A DNA stretch of 64,000 bases from Bin52 sp965213935 (GCA_965213935.1 CBDCAO010000012.1:1860001-1924000), one strand, 5' to 3'; positions 17,550 through 25,765 are shown, numbered from the stretch's first letter. Translations and numbers: made by a program. Notes: generated by a model not told the origin, from the sequence alone.

Positions 17550-20456
17550 TCAAACTGTCTGGCGCAAGGCCAGGTCACGAAACCGGCCTTCTGCCGCCAG
17601 CAATTCGTCGTAGCTTCCAGTCTGCACCAGCCGCCCCCGGTGCAGCACATGGATCTGGTCTGCCTTGCGGATCGTGGACAGGCGGTGGGCAATGACGAGC
17701 CGGGTGCTCGTGGAGTCCTCGATTCCCTTCATGGCCAGTGCCTGGCTCCTCGTGTCCAGCCAGCTTGTCGGCTCGTCAAGGAAAATGATCCGGGGCTTGT
17801 AGACCAGCGCTGCCGCCATCCTGATTTGCTGGCTCTGGCCACCGGAGAAGTTTGCCGAATTCTCGCCTACCGATGTGTGCAACCCCATCGGCATGGCACG
17901 GATCTCGTCGGCAACACCGGCCTGTTCCAGTGCACGCCATGCATCATCCTCGCCAAGGTTGCTGTCTGTGCCGATGATGTTGTCGAGCACGCTGCCGGGC
18001 CGCAGGGAGCTGTCCTGCATGACCACGCCCATCTGTCTTCTCACGACACCGAAATCCAGCTGCGCAAGATCCCGGCCGTCATAGTAGACCGCCCCTGATT
18101 CCGGCTTCTCGAGGCCAAGCAGGAGGCGGAACAGGGTCGTCTTGCCAGCGCCGGATTCTCCGACAATTGCCACAAATTCGCCCGGTTTGGCGCTGATCGA
18201 GACCTCATCCAGCACCCTTGGTCCGCCGGGGATATAGGCGTAGCTCACCTGGTCGAGCAGTATCCGGCCGGACAGCACGGGCCGGACCCCGCCGGCCTTT
18301 CTCGTGGATGCCGGGCTTTCCAGGATTGGCAGGACCTGGTCGCAGGCCGGTTTGACGAATGCAACGGCCCGCGCCGCGTTGCCCAGCATGATGACCACCA
18401 TGCACAGCACCATCACTGCCGTGAACACCGCGAGGAAATCTGCCGTGTCCACGCCACCATCACCCCGAATGGCGACGATCGAGAACAGCACTGTACTTGC
18501 CAGGGCGGGCACCGCGGCCCCGAATGCGGCAAGGTGCTCGCCGAGGATCGACAGCCGGATTTCCGCCTGTTTGTGACCGTGATACTGCCGTGCCCAGGCA
18601 GCGAAGGCCAGGTCTTCGGCGCCGGTGGTGTGCAGCTTGGAAATGCCGGTAAGGAATTGCTGCGTGTCCCCGGCCAGTCTTCGCATGGTCTCCAGATACC
18701 GGCGCTGGGGCCTGATTTGCAGGATGCAGAACGCGGCCGTCACCCCGATCATCGCTGCCGAGAGCAGGAGGGCAATCCAGCCCAGCCACGCATCGTAGAA
18801 GAACAGCAGTCCGAATGCAGGCAACAGGAACAGCGTGGACAATACGCCATCGGCCGTGACACCGGCGACCTGGTCCCTCACATCCTGGAACACCATTGAT
18901 CTGGCCGTGAGTTCACCGGCAGTATGGCTGCGGAAGAAACCCGGATTCAGGCGCAGCAGGCGATCCCAGATCAAAGCGCCCAGCCGGGCGGCCACACGGC
19001 CTTCTACCCTCATTAACGCCGTGCCCCGAAGAATATGCAACAGGGCCACCAGCGCACCAATTCCAACCAGGATTGCCGCGAGCTGCAGGGCCGGGATTGC
19101 ATTTCCGCCCGGCGCCACCGTGCCAACCAGCCGGTTGACCGCGAATGCCGGTGTCAATGCCAGTATACCTGCGGCAATGCCTGTCAGGACCAGCACGGTG
19201 ACATCCCATGCCACGCCGCAAGACCCGGTCCGGAACAGCTCCTTCAGGCCGGATGCTCCATTGCCGGGCAATCTCGGATACAGGTAATGTGTCTCCCGGA
19301 ACAGGGCGGCGGTCCCGCTGTCCGCCGGGCTTGATTCGCCGGTCAGGGGATCCACGACCCGGTAGCGGCCCGTCAACCCCGGCAACAGAACCAGCGGTTG
19401 CCCGTCCTCTCGTCGAATTGCCAGCATCGCCCCGCTGTCTCCGAGCCACCAGCGTTTCGATGTCGACAGCCGCACCCGGCGCTTGCGTATCGCCGATGCT
19501 TCACAGTAATCGGCCAGCGAGGGCTCCTCGCTGTGCGCAATGACAGGCATTCGAATTTCGAATCCTTCCTTCCTGCCAATCATGCGCAAGGCCCTCGCCA
19601 TGGCCGACTCGTCGCTGACCGACCGAAGCCCGGAATTGTACAACGCTTCCAGGCTGGTCCTGGCCCGCGCCTTTTCGCCCCGGCGCCTGGCGGCCTGCGC
19701 AACCTGGAGATTGGCTTCATCAACAAGCAGCAGTCTCCGGTTGAGACTTTCGGCATCGAACGCGATCTCGTGAAACCCCGGCAGGGCCTCCTCCAGCAGA
19801 CATTTTCCCTCAAGTTCGGAGGTGGTCCTGCAGTCGAACGTCTCCTCCCCGTGCAACCGGATCCAGGCATCGCGGGAGACCGGCACCAGCCCGTGGTGAC
19901 CGGTGTCGGCAAGATCAAGAAAACTGGCCTCCATTCCGCTTGCAACCAGCCAGACAACGCCACGACCGGGCGCGGCGACACCTGTTCCGGTCATTGGCCC
20001 GGGATGGAGGCGAAGGTCCGTGGCTGGAAAGCCGTCCATGTCACGGGATACGGCAGCGGACACGCATTCGATCCAGAAATCGATCTGCCGGTCGAGCTCC
20101 GGCCTGATTGCAATGGAATTGTCGCCGTTCTCCAGCGCCTCCAGCAGACATTCCAGCGTCAGTCGCCGCAGCCGGGTGTCCTGCAACCCCTTGGCGACCA
20201 GGTTCATTGCATGGCCGGACTGATCGACACTGAATGCCAGCTGGCCGACTTCAAGACGAGCGAAATGCTTGTAGGTGGATGCCATTCGCCCGGATTCAAA
20301 TTCGGCCGCCAGCACATCGATGGCCCCTGCCTCGACATACCAGACATGGCCGGACTCCCGCAGGCTGACTGGCTGGTTCGCAGGAGCGGCGCATGCGTCG
20401 CCGCGCTCGAGAAACAGCGCCGCCAGGGCGTCATCCGGACGGAAGTCATTCGCCAT
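17550..20456 (-). CDS. NHLM-type ABC transporter with N-terminal accessory domain (RiPP export)
   Basis: About 968 residues. The first ~420 residues are a non-membrane accessory region with cyclic-nucleotide/cupin-like character (for example ESGHVWYVEAGAIDVLAAEF), followed by a transmembrane domain and an ATPase. Walker A GESGAGKTT is near residue 764, the signature NFSGGQSQQ is present, and Walker B IIFLDEPTSWLD is near 889. This is the layout of the second NHLM (nitrile-hydratase-leader microcin) ABC protein. The start at 20456 overlaps the stop of the C39 exporter gene by 11 bp. It probably helps secrete the peptide product across the inner membrane. Confidence 0.85.
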   Translation of the reverse strand: MANDFRPDDALAALFLERGDACAAPANQPVSLRESGHVWYVEAGAIDVLAAEFESGRMASTYKHFARLEVGQLAFSVDQSGHAMNLVAKGLQDTRLRRLTLECLLEALENGDNSIAIRPELDRQIDFWIECVSAAVSRDMDGFPATDLRLHPGPMTGTGVAAPGRGVVWLVASGMEASFLDLADTGHHGLVPVSRDAWIRLHGEETFDCRTTSELEGKCLLEEALPGFHEIAFDAESLNRRLLLVDEANLQVAQAARRRGEKARARTSLEALYNSGLRSVSDESAMARALRMIGRKEGFEIRMPVIAHSEEPSLADYCEASAIRKRRVRLSTSKRWWLGDSGAMLAIRREDGQPLVLLPGLTGRYRVVDPLTGESSPADSGTAALFRETHYLYPRLPGNGASGLKELFRTGSCGVAWDVTVLVLTGIAAGILALTPAFAVNRLVGTVAPGGNAIPALQLAAILVGIGALVALLHILRGTALMRVEGRVAARLGALIWDRLLRLNPGFFRSHTAGELTARSMVFQDVRDQVAGVTADGVLSTLFLLPAFGLLFFYDAWLGWIALLLSAAMIGVTAAFCILQIRPQRRYLETMRRLAGDTQQFLTGISKLHTTGAEDLAFAAWARQYHGHKQAEIRLSILGEHLAAFGAAVPALASTVLFSIVAIRGDGGVDTADFLAVFTAVMVLCMVVIMLGNAARAVAFVKPACDQVLPILESPASTRKAGGVRPVLSGRILLDQVSYAYIPGGPRVLDEVSISAKPGEFVAIVGESGAGKTTLFRLLLGLEKPESGAVYYDGRDLAQLDFGVVRRQMGVVMQDSSLRPGSVLDNIIGTDSNLGEDDAWRALEQAGVADEIRAMPMGLHTSVGENSANFSGGQSQQIRMAAALVYKPRIIFLDEPTSWLDTRSQALAMKGIEDSTSTRLVIAHRLSTIRKADQIHVLHRGRLVQTGSYDELLAAEGRFRDLALRQTV

Positions 20457-22665
20457 GAAGCAACCTCCGATATATGTTGTCCCGGGCGTACAACTCGTTG
20501 TGGGTCCCCTGCTCGACGATGCGGCCGCCATCGACAATCATGATCAGGTCCGCATCGCGAATCGTGCTCAGGCGATGGGCAATGATCAGGCAGGAACAGC
20601 CGCGGCGGCGAATGCTGTCGTCAATCATCAACTCGGTAACGGGATCGAGAGCGCTCGTGGCCTCGTCCATGATCAGCAGTGACGGCTTGTTCACCAGCGC
20701 CCTGGCAATTTCCAGCCGCAGCCGCTGACCACCGCTGAAATTCCGTCCTCCTTCCTCAACCATGGATTCGTAACCTTCGGGACAGTTGATGATGTCCTCG
20801 TGAATCGATGCATCCCTGGCGGCGGACGTCACGTAGTGACCCGGAATGGTTGTATCCCACATGGTCAGATTGTCGCGGATGGTCGCTGCAAACATGACCG
20901 GGTTCTGGTCGACGATGGCAATCGACCTGCAGAATACTTCGCGCGGGATATCGCCAATCGGATGGCCGTCGAACAGGATGTCTCCCGACCAGGGCTGGTA
21001 CAGGCCTGCCACAAGCTGTGCGATCGTGGACTTGCCGGAACCGCTGGGGCCGACCAGCGCAATGCGCTGACCGGGCTCCATGGTCAGGCTGAAATTGCTG
21101 ACCAGCGGGTCACGGTTTTTCTGGTACCCGAAGGTCACCCCCTTCATTTCAAGCTTGCCGATCAATCGCAGCCGGCCCTCGGTGGTCATGATCCTCCCCG
21201 GCTCGCTGGCGCCATTGACCGCCGGCGCCGCCTGGTGCGGCGCATTGATGACGTCATCCATTCTTGTCAGATCGGCTTCCAGGGTCTCCAGCATGTCGGA
21301 GAATTGCCCGATGCGGGCGACCGGACGAATGAAGTTGTCGGCAAGTATGTAGAAACCCATCAACTGGCCGAGACTGATATGTTCCAGCATCATCAGCCAG
21401 CCACCAAGACCGAACACCGCCGCTGCATTGAACAGCTGAAAGAGTTGCGGGAGAGAGGATGCCACATGCCCCAGCTCCACGAATTCTTGGCGAGCGACAA
21501 GTTCACGGGCCTGTCTGCCGCTCCAGTCGGAAAAGAAGTCATTCTCCCGCGCCGTGGCCTGCAGGCTCTCGATTGACGACAGGCCGGCGGCGCTGATACC
21601 GGCCAGCATGCTCTGCTCGCGCCGTAACCGGTGATTGTGGTCGCGGCGCAGGCGGGCCAGCAACCGGGTCATGACAAAGCAGGACCCGCCAAGACCGGCA
21701 ACCACAAGCGCCAGCGAGGGGTGCCAGACCAGCATGACCGCCAAGAAGGCCGCGCTCATGATCAGGTCGACCGAAAGCCGCACGAGTTGTCCGGCCCCGG
21801 TATCGGCCATCTGGTCAATCGTTCGCAGACGCAAGGCGAGGTCGCCAGCCAGCCGGTGGGCAAAGAACCTGACGGGAAGGCGCAGCATGGTATCGAGGAA
21901 GCTGTCGGACTGGGTGATCGAGAGGCGGATCACCAGATCACGCAGCGAACGCATCTGCAGCCAGGTCAGGAGGTAGGCGGATACGCCGGCCAGCAGCGTG
22001 CCCGCGGCTAATGTCCAGCCGAGTTCGGTCTGCCCGGCCTCCAGAACGCGATCCACGAACAGGGCCAGCAGCAGCGGCAGGGCCAGCAACACGATTGCCA
22101 GAAGCAATCCGAAAACCGTGGTGCGGGCCAGCAGCGGCTTGTGAACCCGCAGCCAGGGCCAGAGCCTTTGCACGACGCTGCGCCTGGCTCCCTGCTGGCT
22201 GAATTCGCTCCCGGGCGCGAGCAGCAGGCTGACACCGGTGAAGTGGCGGTCGAATTCTTCCCGGTCGACATTGCGATGCCCTTCGGCGGGATCATTGAGA
22301 AAGAAACGATCCCCGGCCATACCCTCGAGCACGACGAAGTGGTTGAACCCCCAGAACAGGATGATCGGCAGTGGAAGCGCTGCCAGCTGGTCAGTCTGAC
22401 AGCTGTGGCCGGTCGCATCCAGGCCATAGCTGCGCGCGGCCTGTGCAATGTCCTTCATGTTGGAGCCATCGCGACCGACACTGCATTGCTCGCGCAACTC
22501 TTCCAGCGATATCCAGCAGCCGTGATGCGCAAGCACGATACCGAGACAGGCGGCCCCGCAATCGGTAGCCTCCAGCTGCATCATCAGCGGGGTGCGGCGT
22601 GGTCGCCGCCGGAATTTCGGGATACGGGTTGCCGTCGCAGACGTCGATCTGACTGGTTGTGCCAT
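20446..22665 (-). CDS. C39-peptidase ABC exporter of the NHLM RiPP system
   Basis: A 739-residue bifunctional exporter. The N-terminal C39 peptidase has Gln30 and Cys36 (QLEATDCGAACLG), His109 (GFNHFVVLEG) and Asp125 (NDPAEG), all catalytic residues. A six-helix membrane domain follows, then the ATPase with Walker A GPSGSGKST near 538, signature NFSGGQRLR and LLIMDEATSALD. Proteins of this kind cut the leader after a Gly-Gly motif while exporting the core; the precursor at 25281 carries V-A-G-G at the right place. The gene starts only 6 bp after the HlyD-like stub and overlaps the next ABC gene. Confidence 0.92.
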   Translation of the reverse strand: MAQPVRSTSATATRIPKFRRRPRRTPLMMQLEATDCGAACLGIVLAHHGCWISLEELREQCSVGRDGSNMKDIAQAARSYGLDATGHSCQTDQLAALPLPIILFWGFNHFVVLEGMAGDRFFLNDPAEGHRNVDREEFDRHFTGVSLLLAPGSEFSQQGARRSVVQRLWPWLRVHKPLLARTTVFGLLLAIVLLALPLLLALFVDRVLEAGQTELGWTLAAGTLLAGVSAYLLTWLQMRSLRDLVIRLSITQSDSFLDTMLRLPVRFFAHRLAGDLALRLRTIDQMADTGAGQLVRLSVDLIMSAAFLAVMLVWHPSLALVVAGLGGSCFVMTRLLARLRRDHNHRLRREQSMLAGISAAGLSSIESLQATARENDFFSDWSGRQARELVARQEFVELGHVASSLPQLFQLFNAAAVFGLGGWLMMLEHISLGQLMGFYILADNFIRPVARIGQFSDMLETLEADLTRMDDVINAPHQAAPAVNGASEPGRIMTTEGRLRLIGKLEMKGVTFGYQKNRDPLVSNFSLTMEPGQRIALVGPSGSGKSTIAQLVAGLYQPWSGDILFDGHPIGDIPREVFCRSIAIVDQNPVMFAATIRDNLTMWDTTIPGHYVTSAARDASIHEDIINCPEGYESMVEEGGRNFSGGQRLRLEIARALVNKPSLLIMDEATSALDPVTELMIDDSIRRRGCSCLIIAHRLSTIRDADLIMIVDGGRIVEQGTHNELYARDNIYRRLLHGE

Positions 22666-22671
22666 CTTTGC

Positions 22672-22821
22672 TCAGTCTGCCAGCGCAGCCAGACCAAGCA
22701 TTGCCAGTAACAATACCATCAATGCTGCCTTGAAAATACGCTGATGCGGTGCCGACACATTCAATGGCTCGTCCATGGCCTCGGGCTGTGCCTTGTGGAT
22801 CAGGGAATCTCTTCGAAACAC
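22672..22821 (-). CDS. 49-residue stub resembling the N-terminus of the NHLM HlyD-like adaptor
   Basis: From a GTG start the frame reads VFRRDSLIHKAQPEAMDEPL, then NVSAPHQRIFKAALMVLLLA and ends MLGLAALAD. This matches the start of NHLM-type HlyD adaptors (FRK.AL....SPE.LD.L..V..P with one membrane helix near residues 30-46), which normally run to about 400 residues. A stop right after the membrane helix removes the periplasmic adaptor domain. It sits exactly where the adaptor gene should be, 6 bp before the exporter gene. It may be a decayed remnant or a surviving small membrane protein. Confidence 0.55.
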   Translation of the reverse strand: MFRRDSLIHKAQPEAMDEPLNVSAPHQRIFKAALMVLLLAMLGLAALAD

Positions 22822-22883
22822 TTTCGGATTACTCTCGCAAAACCAGTTGTCCTGTCAGCACCGGAAACATGAACGATCGCGTG

Positions 22884-23051
22884 TCACGCCTCGCTGCCAC
22901 AGCCCTGTGCCCCGGCGCCGGCATGGCGGATCACGCTCGCGACATCGGTGCCGGCGAGGGCCGGGGTCGTCGAGGACAGAAGCGCCAGGAAACGGATGTC
23001 GGATGCGGGCGCCACGGTGCAGCCCGGCGGCAGGTTCCGCTGCCAACTCAT
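22884..23051 (-). CDS. small ORF translationally coupled to the halogenase
   Basis: The ATG overlaps the halogenase stop codon (ATGA), giving a 55-residue ORF: it starts MSWQRNLPPGCTVAPASDIR, then FLALLSSTTPALAGTDVASV, and ends with a Gly/Ala-rich tail. No family was recognised and no signal peptide is clear. The overlap suggests real translation, but length and composition leave room for chance. Confidence 0.3.
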   Translation of the reverse strand: MSWQRNLPPGCTVAPASDIRFLALLSSTTPALAGTDVASVIRHAGAGAQGCGSEA

Positions 23052-24562
23052 GACGTCGGCAGGTCCTGGAATTGGGGTGGTTGTGCCTTGCAGTAATCGT
23101 CAATGAATTGCTGGTGGTCCGGAAACTGGTTCGCCTGCTTGTCGACATTTTCGTGGATGTCAGCCAGGTATTTCCCGAATTCCTCGTCGCTCATCGCATT
23201 GGCGATCGGGTGATGCTGTTCCGGAATCAAACCCTGGCCCAGCATGACCTGCGCCCATGACGTGGTGCCGAACAGTCCCGACTGGTTCCAGGATATCCGG
23301 CCCGTCTGACGAAACAGCCTGATTCGGTGTTCGAGGGAGTCGGGAATGTTCATGATGCGGCACTGCCGCCAGAACGGCGTATCCGAGCGGTCGGTCACAT
23401 GGTAGTGCAGGATGATGAAATCCCGGATGTTGTCGATTTCGATCTGCATGTGAGAATTGAACTCCGCGATCTCGGATTCGCGAATTCCGTCATCGGGGAA
23501 CATCTGGACCAGGCAGGTGATGGCCTGCTGAATGAGGTAGATGCTGGTCGATTCTAGCGGTTCGATGAAACCGGATGCCAGCCCCACGGCCACGCAGTTC
23601 TTGTGCCAGCACCTGCGCCTCTGGCCGGCCCTGAAACGGATCAGCTGCGGCTCGGCAAGCACCCGACCCTGCACATTGTCGAGCAGCCGCGCCCTTGCCT
23701 CATCGTCGGACCAGTGCCGGGAGGAGAACACCATGCCGTTTCCGATCCGGTGCTGCAGCGGAATGCGCCACTGCCATCCCGCTTCATGGGCTATCGAGCG
23801 GGTATATGGATGCGCGGCTCCGGACGATTCCGTTGGCACCGCGATTGCCCTGTCACAGGGCAACCAGTCGCCATAATCATCGAAGCCGACATCGAGGGCT
23901 TGCCCGATCAGGAGCCCGCGAAAGCCGGTGCAGTCGATGAACAGGTCGCCGGTGAGGAGTTGCCCGGATTGCAGGCGCAGACCGGTTATGAATCCGCTGG
24001 CCGGATCCTGTTCCACCTCCTCAATTCGTCCTTCATGCCGGACAACGCCGAGCTCCTCGGCAATATCTCGCATGAATCGTCCGTAAAGGCCGGCATCAAT
24101 ATGATAGGCGTAGTTCAGAACGTTGTGCAGGCTGATTGCAAACCGGTTGCGCAGCGCCGCCACTGTTTCCGGACAATATTCGTCATAATCCCGGGCCAGG
24201 CCCAGCAGACGGCCCCTCAGCCAGTAATGCTGAAAGCCGGCGCTCCAGCGCTCCCTTCCGACCCATCCGAAGGAATGGAAGTAGTCCTTGCCCAGATCCC
24301 GCCAGTTCTCGAAAGAAATCCCGAGCTTGAAGGTGCCCTGGACCGCCCGCAGGAAGTCGGTCTCCCCGATATCCATGTATTTGTGAAAGAGTCGCAGCGG
24401 CGGAACCGTTGCTTCACCCACGCCGACGGTGCCGATCTCGTCGGATTCGACCAGGACGATGTCCAGGGTTTCGCCGAGCTGCCGGGCAAGCATTGCCGCA
24501 GCCATCCATCCGGCAGTACCGCCTCCGGCGATCACGAGCTTCCTGATTTTCCTATTGTCCAT
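23048..24562 (-). CDS. flavin-dependent tryptophan halogenase, probably peptidyl
   Basis: A 504-residue FADH2-dependent halogenase. The FAD motif GGGTAG is at residues 13-18, the catalytic lysine at K79 in GTFKLGISFENW (the position used in PrnA), the halogenase signature WxWxIP as WQWRIP at 263-268, and the glutamate in EPLESTS near 337. All catalytic features are intact. The start at 24562 (MDNRKIRKLV) has GGAAG upstream; an ATG 75 bp earlier is possible. The nearest gene upstream in the operon is an NHLP precursor with Trp at the core end, so the likely substrate is that peptide rather than free tryptophan. Chloride or bromide choice cannot be read. Confidence 0.92.
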   Translation of the reverse strand: MDNRKIRKLVIAGGGTAGWMAAAMLARQLGETLDIVLVESDEIGTVGVGEATVPPLRLFHKYMDIGETDFLRAVQGTFKLGISFENWRDLGKDYFHSFGWVGRERWSAGFQHYWLRGRLLGLARDYDEYCPETVAALRNRFAISLHNVLNYAYHIDAGLYGRFMRDIAEELGVVRHEGRIEEVEQDPASGFITGLRLQSGQLLTGDLFIDCTGFRGLLIGQALDVGFDDYGDWLPCDRAIAVPTESSGAAHPYTRSIAHEAGWQWRIPLQHRIGNGMVFSSRHWSDDEARARLLDNVQGRVLAEPQLIRFRAGQRRRCWHKNCVAVGLASGFIEPLESTSIYLIQQAITCLVQMFPDDGIRESEIAEFNSHMQIEIDNIRDFIILHYHVTDRSDTPFWRQCRIMNIPDSLEHRIRLFRQTGRISWNQSGLFGTTSWAQVMLGQGLIPEQHHPIANAMSDEEFGKYLADIHENVDKQANQFPDHQQFIDDYCKAQPPQFQDLPTS

Positions 24563-24882
24563 AACCTGCTTCCGGGGGGTCGAGTTGGCGTATTTGCTCC
24601 ATTGCCGGACTGGAACAGGGCGGTTCAGCGCGGACATAATCTTCAGTCTGACATACGAGGCATCGAAAAGACCCGGAAGTCGGGGACCGGGCAGCATCGA
24701 AATGGTGCCCCATGTGATGTGCGAAACATCGATTCCGATCTCGAATTCGGCATCCGGAGCATGTCAATGCCGATTGCCGGGTCAATTTCCTTGCGAACCA
24801 TTACTGCCGTGGACAGGGTATCGTGTGCAAATGTCCTGTTCAACTCTGTCGCGAGAAATCGGGATTGCTGCCGCGCCGGCAC
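24563..24882. other. spacer between halogenase and the second precursor copy
   Basis: There are minus-strand frames of up to about 80 codons here, including one in phase with the halogenase, but none matches a known family. It may be an extended leader of the halogenase message or a decayed gene. Confidence 0.3.
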
Positions 24883-25160
24883 TCACCAAGTCGGGGTACC
24901 GGTGGCATTTCTGACACCGTCGACTCCGATTCTGCCGGCAACGCCGCTGATTTCTCCATCCGACAGGTTGCGGCCCGCCGATGCCAGGACCAGGTGACAG
25001 TCGGTGGCGTTGTCTCCAAGGACATGGATGTTGATGTCGTCCGGAACCGAAAACCCGGTTGCGTCCTTGACGGCTGCCTTCGGGTCATTCAGGAGCCGGG
25101 TGCGGAATTCTCCGTCCTCCTGGCAAATGCCTGCGCCTCGATCTGTGACGGTGAGGTCAT
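24883..25160 (-). pseudogene. second NHLP precursor peptide copy, frameshifted in the leader
   Basis: The start MTSPSQIEAQAFAR matches the intact copy (MTTQSQIEAQVLAR), but 7 bases present in the intact gene are missing after codon 14, shifting the frame. In the shifted frame the rest is a good NHLP leader: GEFRTRLLNDPKAAVKDATG, then NLSDGEISGVAGR and a core-like tail ending in TGTPTW before the stop. The cleavage site reads V-A-G-R in place of V-A-G-G. It is about 90 percent identical in DNA to the copy at 25281. Alternative upstream starts exist in the shifted frame, so translation is not excluded. Confidence 0.75.
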
Positions 25161-25217
25161 GTTCGTTCGTCTTATTTTCTGAACATTGGCATGACGACAT
25201 TGCCTGACCGGAAGAAT

Positions 25218-25254
25218 GGCTCCGGCAGAAAATCAGCAGATCACTGCCGGAGCC
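25218..25254 (-). terminator. strong hairpin after the intact precursor gene (attenuator candidate)
   Basis: GGCTCCGGCAG (25218-25228) pairs perfectly with CTGCCGGAGCC (25244-25254): an 11-bp, GC-rich stem with a 15-nt loop, 26 bp past the precursor stop. Only a few T residues follow on the minus strand, so partial termination or message stabilisation is more likely than full stop. Confidence 0.55.
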
Positions 25255-25280
25255 CCGACAATGCTCACCAGGTGCCGATG

Positions 25281-25547
25281 TTACCAACCCCACGGGCCAT
25301 AATTGTTGGTACCGCCGGCAACGCCGCTGATCTCTCCATCCGACAGGTTGCGGCCCGCCGGTGGCAGGACCAGGTGATAGTCGGTGGCGCTGTCTTCAAC
25401 GACATGGATGTTGATGCCGTCCGGAACCGAAAGCCCGGTTGCGTCCTTGATGGCTGCCTTCGGGTCATTCAGGAGCCGGGTGCGGAATTCTCCGTCCTCG
25501 TCGGCCCTGGCAAGTACCTGTGCTTCAATCTGCGATTGAGTGGTCAT
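25281..25547 (-). CDS. NHLP-family RiPP precursor peptide (core ends W-G-W)
   Basis: An 88-residue precursor with the nitrile-hydratase-like leader: helical N-terminus (MTTQSQIEAQVLARADEDGE), FRTRLLNDPKAAIKDATGLS, the NINH-like VPDGINIHVVEDS block, and NLSDGEISGVAGG ending at residue 79. The predicted core is nine residues, TNNYGPWGW, with Trp at positions 86 and 88, the last being C-terminal. The double-Gly site suits the C39 exporter. The start at 25547 has AAAGGGGA at a good spacing; an in-frame start at 25580 lies inside the palindrome. The core has no Cys, Ser or extra Thr for thioether rings, so halogenation and hydroxylation are the likely changes. Confidence 0.88.
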   Translation of the reverse strand: MTTQSQIEAQVLARADEDGEFRTRLLNDPKAAIKDATGLSVPDGINIHVVEDSATDYHLVLPPAGRNLSDGEISGVAGGTNNYGPWGW

Positions 25548-25569
25548 GTCTGTTCCCCTTTGTCCTCTG

Positions 25570-25589
25570 AACATCGCCATGGCGATGTT
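25570..25589. promoter_or_regulatory. 20-bp perfect palindrome in the precursor 5' untranslated region
   Basis: AACATCGCCA followed directly by TGGCGATGTT, with no spacer. It lies about 20-40 bp past the predicted transcription start and just before the ribosome-binding site, so it could be an operator for a dimeric regulator or an RNA hairpin. The homologous site of the decayed copy is broken. Confidence 0.5.
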
Positions 25590-25616
25590 TGCCTCGACGT
25601 TTTCCTTGGTCGTTGG

Positions 25617-25645
25617 AACATATTTTTGGTCATTGTTCGAGTCAA
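25617..25645 (-). promoter_or_regulatory. sigma70-like promoter of the RiPP precursor
   Basis: On the minus strand TTGACT (25640-25645), a 17-bp AT-rich spacer and TATGTT (25617-25622) form a good -35/-10 pair about 70 bp before the precursor start codon. It is among the most AT-rich stretches of the locus. Confidence 0.5.
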
Positions 25646-25765
25646 CTGACCTCCCGTGTGTCGTAGATCACGGGGCGGTGGGAGCGTCCGGCGGCGTATC
25701 CATGTCGGCTTCGAGGCTGTCGGATATCCGAACGGCAACGACCTTCACCGAGTGCCGCCCGAGGT

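Larger units (their letters stand above)
24934..25590. repeat. tandem direct duplication of the NHLP precursor gene
   Basis: Two direct copies, about 24934-25190 and 25314-25590, share roughly 90 percent identity through the leader-coding part and into the 5' untranslated sequence. They diverge abruptly in the core-coding part. The 5' palindrome is perfect in the right copy and decayed in the left. Confidence 0.8.

Noticed and set aside
24563..24697. N-terminal extension of the halogenase in phase with its gene
   Set aside because: The MDNRKIRKLV start has a ribosome-binding site and matches where the FAD motif should begin; the extension has no family match.
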